Shown here: positions 1 to 5,854 of the stretch, one piece after another
Layout: each line of letters begins with the position of its first letter
How positions within the stretch are numbered: the first letter of the stretch is position 1
Source of the DNA: Chloroflexota bacterium
Lineage (GTDB): Bacteria > Chloroflexota > Limnocylindria > P2-11E
Reading direction: 5' to 3'
Length of the DNA: 5,854 nucleotides
Assembly: GCA_005889445.1 (NCBI GenBank)
Contig: VBGS01000143.1
Location: forward strand, 1-5,854
Made by a program: the position numbers and the translations under genes
The notes under the pieces: model-generated
Databases searched by the model: none
What the model saw: the letters and a program-made list of their open reading frames with translations, nothing else
What the model was told of the DNA's origin: nothing

Positions 1-900
1 CAGGTGTCCGGCGTCGACGTAATTCGCGTCGTAGCTGTGGACGTCATAGGCCAGGCCGCGCTTCTCGCGGAGCTCGAGGAACAGCCGGCTCGACATGCCC
101 TCACCGAGCACGGCGTTCAGCATGTCCAGCGCGTATTTGTCAGGGTGATCGGTGTGCACGGCGCGCCAGCCGACGCACAGGTTGGTCTGCTCGGCCCGCT
201 TTCCGAGCAGCTTCGCGCGCGTCTTGCCGGCCCGCGGCGCCGGGACGAGCGACGGTGCTGGGCGTGGTGCAAGCCCGCCGAGCGCCTCCGTGACCGCGGC
301 GATCGCGTCGTCAGGCTTTATCGGACCGGCGAGCGCGACGACCGTCCGCGCAGGCGCGTATCCGCGGTCGAGGAACGCGCGCAGGTCCTCCGCCGTCATC
401 GCGAGCACGACCTGCTCGCGCCCGGCGACCTCCCAGCCCAGCGGATGCCGCGGGTACAGCAGCTCGTCGATGAGCGTATGCACGCGGTCCTGTGGCTGGT
501 CGCGGTACATGCGCAGCTCTTCGACGATCACGCGCCGCTCGGACTCGACATCCTTCGGCCGCAGCATCGGCGCGCGGATCATGTCGGCGACGACATCGAG
601 CGCCACGAGGTAGTGCCGCGCCGGCACGCGCGACCAGAACACGGTCACCTCTTTGTCGGTCGAGGCGTTCACGACCCCGCCCTTGCTCTCGATGTCCTGG
701 CTGATCTCGGCAGCGGTCGGTCGCTTCGCCGTGCCCTTGAACAGCATGTGCTCGAGGAAGTGGCTGGTTCCCGCGTCGTTCTTCGTCTCGACGCGCGAGC
801 CGACGCCGACGTAGAGCGCCATCGAGACCGACCGCGTCTCAGGCATCTCCGCGACGAGGATCCGCAGGCCGTTGGGGAGGACGACGCGACGATGTTCCAC
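1..900 (-). CDS. M16 family zinc metallopeptidase (insulinase/processing-peptidase type), 3'-truncated by window edge
   Basis: This is an M16B-type metallopeptidase, a family of cytosolic or membrane-associated clam-shell enzymes that cut peptides. The 300 visible residues begin with the usual M16 N-terminal strand (LPNGLRILVAEMP). The inverted zinc motif HFLEH lies at residues 47-51 (zinc ligands H47 and H51, catalytic E50). The third ligand is E128, exactly 77 residues after the second His, within VIVEEL. The substrate-binding Arg/Tyr motif is in LREKRGLAYDVHS (R281, Y285), so the enzyme looks catalytically competent. Family members are about 410-430 residues, so roughly 110-130 C-terminal residues lie outside the window. 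The GTG start at 900 is chosen because it sits just before the conserved N-terminal strand and 11 bp after the CAP gene stop; no clear ribosome-binding site is visible. No signal peptide is seen. It is probably the third gene of an operon with the CAP and HemB-like genes. The physiological substrate cannot be inferred. Confidence 0.95.
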   Translation of the reverse strand, partial: MEHRRVVLPNGLRILVAEMPETRSVSMALYVGVGSRVETKNDAGTSHFLEHMLFKGTAKRPTAAEISQDIESKGGVVNASTDKEVTVFWSRVPARHYLVALDVVADMIRAPMLRPKDVESERRVIVEELRMYRDQPQDRVHTLIDELLYPRHPLGWEVAGREQVVLAMTAEDLRAFLDRGYAPARTVVALAGPIKPDDAIAAVTEALGGLAPRPAPSLVPAPRAGKTRAKLLGKRAEQTNLCVGWRAVHTDHPDKYALDMLNAVLGEGMSSRLFLELREKRGLAYDVHSYDANYVDAGHL

Positions 901-911
901 CGCGCTCGATG

Positions 912-1688
912 CTAGCGGCAGAACACCATCGTCATGTACATCGCATCCGGACCGTCGATCGCGCCGATCCCGACGCGCCGGAACAGCGCGTCCATGATGT
1001 TCGTGCGGTGGTTGATCGGTTCCCACGGCTCCGCCATGAACTCGTGATGCAGCGCAGCGACGTTGTCGTTCCAAATCTTTCCGGTGTTCTCACCGAACCA
1101 TCCGGTGCCGCACGCGGCCAGATCGCGCAGTCTCGCCGTCCCGTCGGGACCGTCGTGATAGACGTACCGCACCGCGGCCTCGCTGCCGCTGTGCGACCGT
1201 GCGATCGAAGCGACGCTCGCGTCGAACGCGAGCGCGGCGAGACCCGCGGCGGTACGCGAGGCGTTGATGAGATCGAGCATCCGCGCCTCGGCCGCGGTCG
1301 TGACCTCGTCCGTCACGGGCGTTGCCGTCGGCGCGGGCACCACATCCGGCGGAGGTGGCGCGGGCGTCGGCTCCGCGCTGGACTCGGGGCCTTCCTGGAC
1401 GCTGGCCGCCTGGGCGATCGGGTCCGCGACCTGTTCTGAGATCGGCACGGTGTTGGGCGCCGTGGCCGATAGGTCTAGATCCTGGACGTCATGAGGTCGC
1501 GTCATCGACCGCGCCTGCGGATCGGCCCGATCCGCGAGCGCGCCGGAGGAAGCCGGTGCGCCCGTCGCTCTCGTGGCCGGCGTCACGACAAAGCTCGCGA
1601 GCACGAGTGCCCCGAGCATCGCGTAGAGCCCCGCCTGCGCGGCGCCCCTCAGCGAGCGGTCGTCACGACTCGATGACGCTCCAGGCAC
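912..1688 (-). CDS. CAP (SCP/PR-1/YkwD-like) domain protein with N-terminal signal or membrane anchor
   Basis: This is a secreted or membrane-anchored CAP-superfamily protein; in bacteria the biochemical role of these YkwD-like proteins is mostly unknown. With the GTG start at 1688 it has 258 residues. They comprise a short basic segment (RDDRSLR), a hydrophobic stretch at about 20-35 (GLYAMLGALVLASFVV), an Ala/Thr/Ser-rich spacer, a proline-rich linker (TPAPPPPDVVPAP) and a CAP domain from about 130 to the end. CAP signatures seen are the LINASR..AGLAAL helix, ARSHS (His 166), WFGEN (199-201), PWEPINHRTNIM (HR 227-228) and the terminal strand MYMTMVFCR. Cys193 and Cys257 could form a disulfide. 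The start is uncertain. GTG 1688 overlaps the HemB-like gene by 26 bp and keeps the basic n-region. ATG 1619 avoids overlap and has a weak GGCGGGG upstream, but would leave an uncharged, short signal. The TTG at 1763 would overlap by 101 bp and is unlikely. It is probably co-transcribed with its neighbours. Confidence 0.85.
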   Translation of the reverse strand: MPGASSSRDDRSLRGAAQAGLYAMLGALVLASFVVTPATRATGAPASSGALADRADPQARSMTRPHDVQDLDLSATAPNTVPISEQVADPIAQAASVQEGPESSAEPTPAPPPPDVVPAPTATPVTDEVTTAAEARMLDLINASRTAAGLAALAFDASVASIARSHSGSEAAVRYVYHDGPDGTARLRDLAACGTGWFGENTGKIWNDNVAALHHEFMAEPWEPINHRTNIMDALFRRVGIGAIDGPDAMYMTMVFCR

Positions 1689-2613
1689 CAGAGGTGATAA
1701 CGAAGGTTGCGCCCGCGCGTCGCGCGGCTGCCAGCTGTTCACGCTCCGCAGCCTCGGTATCAAGGGGCCCTTCCGAGGCGGCGACCAAAGGCGCGTGCTC
1801 GTCGGCGGTGAAGTACGACAGCAGCGGCCGGTCCGCGAACGCGGCCAGGCGCGCGAGGATGTCGATACCGGGGGCGCCCGGCTTGACGATCAGGGCGTCG
1901 GCGCCTTCGGCCATCTCCCGCCGCGCTCGCGCCACGGCCGCGGCGGCGTCGTCCGCGGGGGCGAGCGGGACGGCCCGCTCCGTGATCGGCACGGCGTTGA
2001 CGGCGACGCGGTGCGTCCCGTAGAGAACGCTCTCGAGCTTGACCATGGCCGCGACCGGCAGGTCGTGGTGCCCGGATGAGAGCGCGCCGCGGATCGCCGC
2101 GACGGCGCCACCCAACATCCCGGAGGGGATGAGCAGATCGGCACCCGCGTCCGCGTGCACCTGCGCGATGGCGACGAGCCGCTCCAGCGTCGCGGGCACA
2201 TCGGCGCCGTGCTCGCCGAAGAGCACGCATTGTCCGTGCGACGTGTACGCGCAGACGCAGACATCGGTCGCGACGGCGAGCTCGGGGACGGCTTCCTTCA
2301 CCGCGTGCACCGCGCGCGGGACAATGTGATCCCGCTCGCTCGCGAGCATCGCGTGCTCGTCCTTTCGATCGGAGACTCCGAAGACCAGCAGGCCCGCGAG
2401 GCCGGCCGACGCGGCGTGCCGAGCTTCGCGTACGACCTCGGTCACCGAGAGACGCTCCAGCCAGGTAGCCCCGTCGACCTTTTCGCGATCCTCGACCGCG
2501 CTCGACACGATCACCGGCAGGATCGTTCGGGCCGCAAGATCGCTCCGTCGCATGATCTGGGACCAGACCGGATGCTCGGCGAGTCGGCCGCGGGTGAGGG
2601 TCGCTTCCCGCAT
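1663..2613 (-). CDS. Divergent HemB-family protein (5-aminolevulinate dehydratase / porphobilinogen synthase-like)
   Basis: At 316 residues this matches the usual HemB length (about 320-335) and aligns from end to end by eye. The N-terminus has the family pattern (RLAEHPVWSQIMRRSDL before ILPVIV). Conserved elements are the zinc-cysteine loop DVCVCAYTSHGQC (D117, C119, C121, C129), S164, the two active-site lysines K192 (MVKLES) and K244 (LIVKPG), and the lid arginines R202 and R213. HemB condenses two 5-aminolevulinate molecules to porphobilinogen in tetrapyrrole synthesis. However, several family residues are changed: the Tyr ending the PROSITE-style K-P-x3-Y signature is Gly249, the VSGEY serine and tyrosine are A270 and H273, the C-terminal substrate-binding Tyr is S308, and MDG is LGG. 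No other heme genes are nearby. It may therefore be a HemB paralogue with a different substrate rather than the housekeeping enzyme. ATG 2613 is chosen by alignment and by a -10-like element 7 nt upstream. The upstream open frame to 3213 is antisense to the C39 gene. Confidence 0.85.
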   Translation of the reverse strand: MREATLTRGRLAEHPVWSQIMRRSDLAARTILPVIVSSAVEDREKVDGATWLERLSVTEVVREARHAASAGLAGLLVFGVSDRKDEHAMLASERDHIVPRAVHAVKEAVPELAVATDVCVCAYTSHGQCVLFGEHGADVPATLERLVAIAQVHADAGADLLIPSGMLGGAVAAIRGALSSGHHDLPVAAMVKLESVLYGTHRVAVNAVPITERAVPLAPADDAAAAVARARREMAEGADALIVKPGAPGIDILARLAAFADRPLLSYFTADEHAPLVAASEGPLDTEAAEREQLAAARRAGATFVITSGAWSVIES

Positions 2614-2673
2614 CTCTGGGATGGTACGCAGGAACGCCAGCGCGCCGAGCCGAGAGTCGTACCATTTCGATGG
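2614..2673. promoter_or_regulatory. Divergent intergenic region with symmetric inverted repeat / candidate back-to-back leaderless promoters
   Basis: These 60 bp separate the start codons of the HemB-like gene (minus) and the C39-like gene (plus). A perfect 8 bp inverted repeat is present: ATGGTACG at 2621-2628 and CGTACCAT at 2658-2665, with a 29 bp spacer. Its centre (2643) nearly coincides with the centre of the gap. Read toward each gene, an arm presents TACCAT, which fits the TANNNT -10 pattern. It ends 8 nt before ATG 2674 on the plus strand and 7 nt before ATG 2613 on the minus strand. That spacing would place transcription starts at or next to the start codons, giving leaderless mRNAs and explaining why neither gene has a Shine-Dalgarno sequence. 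No convincing -35 hexamers are seen. A palindromic operator for a dimeric regulator is an alternative. Both readings are inferences from position and sequence. Confidence 0.4.
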
Positions 2674-3765
2674 ATGAGAGGCCGACGGGCCGCACTCTTC
2701 GCGATCGCCGCGGGTTTGACGCTCGTCGCGAGCGGCGCGGCGTTCGCGAATGCGCCGCGCGGCGGCGATCCGATGCCCGCGGGGTCCGTCGCCCGCGAGG
2801 CTGGAAGCTCGGCGCCGGCCGCGGTCCCGCTTCCCGGATCGGCGGCCCAGAGCGCTCCGGCCGCGGCACCCCTCGTCGAGCCGAGGGCGGCGCCGGCCCG
2901 CGCGGTCATCGAGGACATGAAGCACGTCTGGCAATCCTTGAACAACTGCGGGCCAGCGTCCGTGGTCATGACCCTCTCGACCTTCGGGATCGACGTCTCG
3001 CAGGAGACCGCGCGGCTGCCGCTTCGCGGCACGAACATCCTCTCGGGGATGGGTCCACAGAAGGTCGATGGCTGGGTCAACGAGAGCTTCGGACTCCGGT
3101 CGATCTGGCGGAACAACGGAACGAACGATCTGCTGCGCCGGCTCGTGGCCAACGGGTTCTCGCCGATGGTCACGCAGTGGATGCAGGACCCGCTGGTCTC
3201 GCGGATCGCGCACTGGCGGGTCGTGCGTGGCTACGACGATGGCGCGGCCACCTTCTATGTGAACGACCCGATGCTCGGACAGATGGTCCCGCTCTCGTAC
3301 CAGTGGTTCCAGAACAACTGGCAGCCATTTAGCTATCGGTACATGGTCATCTACGACCCGAAGGATGAGGCGCTGCTTCGCGCGATCGTCGGAGACGACT
3401 GGAGCGACGTGAAGATGCGCCAGAACTTCTACGACCGCACGAAGGTCGAGGCCGCCACGCAGAACACCTCATCGGCATGGATCGCCTACGGCGAGGCGGC
3501 GTACGGATACGGCGCGTTCGCGGAGGCGGTCACGGCATTCGAGCGCGGCATGTCGCTCGGATCGGTGCAGGGCGTCTTCACGCTGCGCTCGAGCTACCCG
3601 CAGGCGCTTCGCGCGCTCGGCCGTCAGAGCGAGGCGCTAGCCGCGCAGCAGAAGCTCTCGTCCACGTCGACGTCGCCGGCGGTGTCGTCGCCTCCCGATC
3701 CATTCGCCCTGTATCTGGCGTTCACGCGCACGGTCGGGGTCGGGGGACCGACCCTCAGCGAGTAG
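2674..3765 (+). CDS. Secreted C39-like (papain-fold) cysteine peptidase domain protein with C-terminal TPR-like repeats
   Basis: This is a 363-residue exported protein. Residues 1-26 form a clear Sec signal (MRGRR, then a hydrophobic core, then ASGAAFA before NAPRG). An Ala/Pro-rich linker runs to about 78. A C39_2-type papain-like domain follows at about 80-230: Q87 and C92 in WQSLNNCGPASVVM (oxyanion Gln and nucleophile Cys), H180 in AHWRVVRGYDD, and N197/D198 in FYVNDP, so the Cys-His-Asx triad appears intact. Residues about 266-328 look like one to two TPR-type helical pairs (AWIAYGEAAYGYGAFAEAVTAFERG, with later ALRALGRQSEALAAQ), followed by a Ser/Pro-rich tail. Proteins of this type are often annotated as C39 family peptidases; the substrate is unknown. 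Cleavage of bacteriocin leaders, as in ABC-linked C39 domains, is not implied because no transporter is present. The ATG at 2674 is chosen because it immediately precedes the signal peptide. No ribosome-binding site is seen; the message may be leaderless. Confidence 0.9.
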   Translation: MRGRRAALFAIAAGLTLVASGAAFANAPRGGDPMPAGSVAREAGSSAPAAVPLPGSAAQSAPAAAPLVEPRAAPARAVIEDMKHVWQSLNNCGPASVVMTLSTFGIDVSQETARLPLRGTNILSGMGPQKVDGWVNESFGLRSIWRNNGTNDLLRRLVANGFSPMVTQWMQDPLVSRIAHWRVVRGYDDGAATFYVNDPMLGQMVPLSYQWFQNNWQPFSYRYMVIYDPKDEALLRAIVGDDWSDVKMRQNFYDRTKVEAATQNTSSAWIAYGEAAYGYGAFAEAVTAFERGMSLGSVQGVFTLRSSYPQALRALGRQSEALAAQQKLSSTSTSPAVSSPPDPFALYLAFTRTVGVGGPTLSE

Positions 3766-3772
3766 CGACCGC

Positions 3773-4963
3773 TCAGGCGCGCGCGGCGATCCGCGCGCGG
3801 TCGCCGGCTCCCCGGAGCCGCTCGCCGGCCTCGACGAGCAGGTCCTCGGTCTTGCAGAACGTGAAGCGAATGAGGTCTCGGCCGAGCTCGCGGCGCGAGA
3901 AGAACGAGGAGCCCGGAACCCCCGCGACACCGATCTCGCGCACCAGCCACAGCGCGAAGGCCGCGTCGTCGGCGAACCCGAAGGGGCGGATGTCGCAAAG
4001 GACGTAGTACGCGCCCTCGGGGGTGTTCGGAGCGAAGCCGGCCCGCTCGAGCGCGCCCACGAGCAGGTCGCGTCGCGCGCGGTACTCGCGCGCGAGCCGA
4101 TCGTAGTAGTCGCGTCCGAGGGCGAGGCCCGCGACGACCGCCTCCTGAAGCGGTGCCGGGGCGCCCACGGTGACGAAGTCGTGCACCTTGCGGATGCCGG
4201 CGGTCAGCTCGGGCGCGGCGACGATCCAGCCGACGCGCCACCCGGTCACGGAGAAGGTCTTGCTCGCCCCCGAGATCGTGACCGTGCGGTCGGCCATGCC
4301 ATCGAGGGTGGCCATCGGGATGTGCTCGCCGGCGTAGCGGATGTGCTCGTAGATCTCGTCGGTGACGCAGATCGCGTCGTGGTCGCGGCACAGCGAAGCG
4401 ATCGTTTCGAGCTCCTCGCGGGTGAACACTCGGCCGGTCGGGTTGTTCGGCGAGTTGACGATGATGGCCTTGGTGCGCGTGTTGAACGCGCGACGGAGCT
4501 CGTCAGGATCGAACCGGTACTCCGGCGGCCGCAGCGGAACGAAGACCGGGGCGGCCCCGCAGATCGCGGCGTCGGGACCGTAGTTCTCGTAGAACGGCTC
4601 GAGCACGATCACCTCGTCGCCAGGATCGACGATCGCGAGGAGCGTCGAGACCATCGCCTCGGTCGATCCGCACGTGACCGTGAGCATCGTTTCCGGATCG
4701 ACGTCCATGCCGTACAGCTCTCCATAGGACCGCGCGAGCGCGTCGCGAAGGGACTTGCTGCCCCAGGTGATCGCGTACTGATTGATGTCTTCGTCGATCG
4801 CGCGTTTGGCGGCCACCTTGATCTCGGCCGGCGCCGGGAAGTTCGGGAACCCTTGCGCGAGGTTGATGCCGCCGTGCACGGCGTTGAGCCGCGTCATCTC
4901 GCGGATCACGGACTCGGTGAATCCGACCGTCCGGGCGGCGAGTCGCGCGCGCGCGAGTCGCAT
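3773..4963 (-). CDS. Class I/II (fold type I) PLP-dependent aminotransferase
   Basis: This 396-residue cytosolic enzyme should transfer an amino group between an amino acid and a 2-oxo acid using pyridoxal phosphate. Motifs in order are NLAQGFPNFPAP (34-45) and the GSTEAM cofactor-phosphate loop (99-104). Then come SPNNPTG (N174), TDEIYEH (D202 pairs with the pyridine nitrogen, Y205), SGASKTFSVTGWRVGW (Schiff-base K235, phosphate-binding R243) and IRFTFCK (R367, substrate carboxylate). All key residues are present and the length is normal for the family. The N-L-x-Q-G-F-P start resembles the kynurenine/glutamine transaminase K and methionine aminotransferase (YbdL-like) branch. That is a hint about hydrophobic or aromatic substrates rather than proof. 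The ATG at 4963 shares one base with the stop of the upstream dehydrogenase (TGATG), implying translational coupling. It converges on the C39 gene with 7 bp between stops. The open frame continues upstream to 5500, but that part is antisense-frame noise inside the dehydrogenase. Confidence 0.96.
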   Translation of the reverse strand: MRLARARLAARTVGFTESVIREMTRLNAVHGGINLAQGFPNFPAPAEIKVAAKRAIDEDINQYAITWGSKSLRDALARSYGELYGMDVDPETMLTVTCGSTEAMVSTLLAIVDPGDEVIVLEPFYENYGPDAAICGAAPVFVPLRPPEYRFDPDELRRAFNTRTKAIIVNSPNNPTGRVFTREELETIASLCRDHDAICVTDEIYEHIRYAGEHIPMATLDGMADRTVTISGASKTFSVTGWRVGWIVAAPELTAGIRKVHDFVTVGAPAPLQEAVVAGLALGRDYYDRLAREYRARRDLLVGALERAGFAPNTPEGAYYVLCDIRPFGFADDAAFALWLVREIGVAGVPGSSFFSRRELGRDLIRFTFCKTEDLLVEAGERLRGAGDRARIAARA

Positions 4964-5854
4964 CAGTAACCGGCCGCGAAGTCGACCCGGTTGAGGAGCG
5001 GTTCGCCCGCCTTGTAGCGGCGGAGGTTCTCGGCGAACAGCGCCAGGGTCCGTTCCTGCACGCGTGGCGAGTCGCCCGACGTGTGCGGCGTCAGGATGAC
5101 GTTCTCGAAAGACCAGAGCGGACTCTCCGCGGGCAGTGGCTCCTTCTCGAAAACATCGAGCGCGGCGCCAGCGACGCGTTTGGCTCGGAGGGCCTCGACC
5201 AACGCGGCCTCGTCGATGATCGCACCGCGCGCGATGTTCACGATCCAGGCCGCGGGTTTCATCTTCGCGATGACCTCGCGGGAGACCGCGCCGCGAGTCG
5301 CCTCCGTGAGCGGCGCGGTGACGACGAGATAGTCCGCCTGTCCGACGACGTCGGCCAGCGAGGGACCCGATCTTCGTCGGATCCCGCTGACCCGCATCCC
5401 CGCCGCCGTCGCAAGGCGTGCCACCTCGCCGCCGATGCTGCCCATGCCGTAGATGACCACGCTCGCGTCGCGGAGCTCCTGCTGCTCGGCGGGCCGCCAT
5501 TCGTGACGACTCTGGTGGTCCCGATAGCGGTGCAGTGACTTCGCCGCGGCGAAGATGAACGCCATGACGTGCTCCGCGATCTGGACGTCGTACGAGCCGC
5601 TGTTGTTCGTGAGGACGATGCCGCGCTCGGCCATCTCCGGCAGCGGCATGTTCTCGACGCCGGCGGAGACCGTGTGGTACCAGCGCAGTCGCGGCGTCGC
5701 ATCCAGGAGCTGCCGGACGCGCCGCGGGTTGTTGCCGCTGAAGGCGACCTCCGCCTCGGCGGCGTCCAGCAGGTGCGCCTCATCCGGGATCGGGATGATG
5801 CGCTCGCCCGGGAACCGCGCGGCCACGACGTCCGGCGACGTGCGAAAGGCGGAC
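4963..5854 (-). CDS. D-2-hydroxyacid dehydrogenase (NAD(P)-dependent, GhrA/SerA-like superfamily), 5'-truncated by window edge
   Basis: This enzyme interconverts D-2-hydroxy acids and 2-oxo acids (for example glyoxylate or hydroxypyruvate reduction) with a nicotinamide cofactor. Numbering from the internal GTG at 5826, the Rossmann motif is GMGSIGGEVA (G127, G129, G132). The catalytic triad is R200 (VNIARGAIIDE), E229 (ALDVFEKEPLP) and H248 (LTPHTSG). After the second Rossmann strand the sequence reads GIRRR instead of an acidic residue, which favours NADP(H) over NAD(H); this is an inference. The substrate-loop pattern YHTVSAGVENMPLP is typical of the family. The frame stays open to the window edge (SAFRTSPDVVAARF), and family members are about 310-330 residues. 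The true start therefore probably lies 15-30 codons outside the window, and the GTG at 5826 is probably internal. The stop overlaps the aminotransferase start by one base, so the two are expected to be made together and share 2-oxo acid substrates. Confidence 0.95.
   Translation of the reverse strand, partial: SAFRTSPDVVAARFPGERIIPIPDEAHLLDAAEAEVAFSGNNPRRVRQLLDATPRLRWYHTVSAGVENMPLPEMAERGIVLTNNSGSYDVQIAEHVMAFIFAAAKSLHRYRDHQSRHEWRPAEQQELRDASVVIYGMGSIGGEVARLATAAGMRVSGIRRRSGPSLADVVGQADYLVVTAPLTEATRGAVSREVIAKMKPAAWIVNIARGAIIDEAALVEALRAKRVAGAALDVFEKEPLPAESPLWSFENVILTPHTSGDSPRVQERTLALFAENLRRYKAGEPLLNRVDFAAGY

Noticed and set aside
4..915. Long plus-strand open frame (303 codons) opposite the M16 peptidase
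   Set aside because: It is Arg/His-rich with no recognisable motif and lies antisense to a gene with full M16 signatures. Such frames are common in high-GC DNA.
2155..2673. Upstream extension of the C39 gene's open frame (173 extra codons)
   Set aside because: It runs antisense through the HemB-like gene, and the signal peptide begins at ATG 2674. An N-terminal extension would bury the signal sequence.
1760..2869. Minus-strand open frame of 369 codons overlapping the HemB-like gene
   Set aside because: It is extremely Arg/Pro-rich, has no motif, and is a frame-shifted shadow of the HemB-like coding sequence.
2614..3213. Upstream extension of the HemB-like open frame (200 extra codons)
   Set aside because: The added sequence is antisense to the C39 domain, is Arg-rich with no motif, and HemB proteins start near residue 201 of this frame.
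4941..4956. Short GC-alternating run (gcgcgcgcgcg) near the aminotransferase start
   Set aside because: It encodes the normal Arg/Ala-rich N-terminus (RLARARLAAR) in a GC-rich genome. I see no sign of a functional repeat.
4964..5500. Upstream extension of the aminotransferase frame, suggesting a fusion protein
   Set aside because: It is an out-of-frame reading of the dehydrogenase gene on the same strand. The aminotransferase family begins at ATG 4963.

Overview
This 5.85 kb, GC-rich window holds six protein genes packed almost end to end. It has no RNA genes, mobile elements or CRISPR. High GC, scarce Shine-Dalgarno sequences, GTG starts and secreted C39-type and CAP-type proteins suggest a Chloroflexota, Dormibacterota or actinobacterial-type genome. 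This assignment is inferred from style only; no marker gene fixes the taxon.

Left block (minus strand, transcribed from about 2613 down to 1 and beyond): a divergent HemB-family (5-aminolevulinate dehydratase-like) protein, then a membrane-anchored or secreted CAP/SCP-domain protein overlapping its end, then an M16 zinc peptidase cut by the window edge. Gaps and overlaps are tiny, so they look like one operon.

Middle (plus strand, 2674-3765): a secreted C39-like cysteine peptidase with a TPR-like C-terminal part. It diverges from the HemB-like gene across a 60 bp intergenic region. That region carries a perfect 8 bp inverted repeat placed almost symmetrically between the two start codons. 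Each arm contains a TANNNT-type -10 element 7-8 nt from its ATG, which suggests a pair of back-to-back leaderless promoters.

Right block (minus strand, from beyond 5854 down to 3773): a D-2-hydroxyacid dehydrogenase (5' end outside the window) whose stop codon overlaps the start of a class I PLP aminotransferase by one base. The two enzymes share 2-oxo acids as intermediates and probably act on the same pool. The aminotransferase converges on the C39 gene with only 7 bp between stops, leaving no room for an ordinary terminator.

The most interesting item is the HemB-like protein. It keeps both active-site lysines and the zinc cysteines but has lost several residues that bind 5-aminolevulinate in true HemB, and it is not among tetrapyrrole genes. 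It may use another substrate. I see no clearly new multi-gene system.
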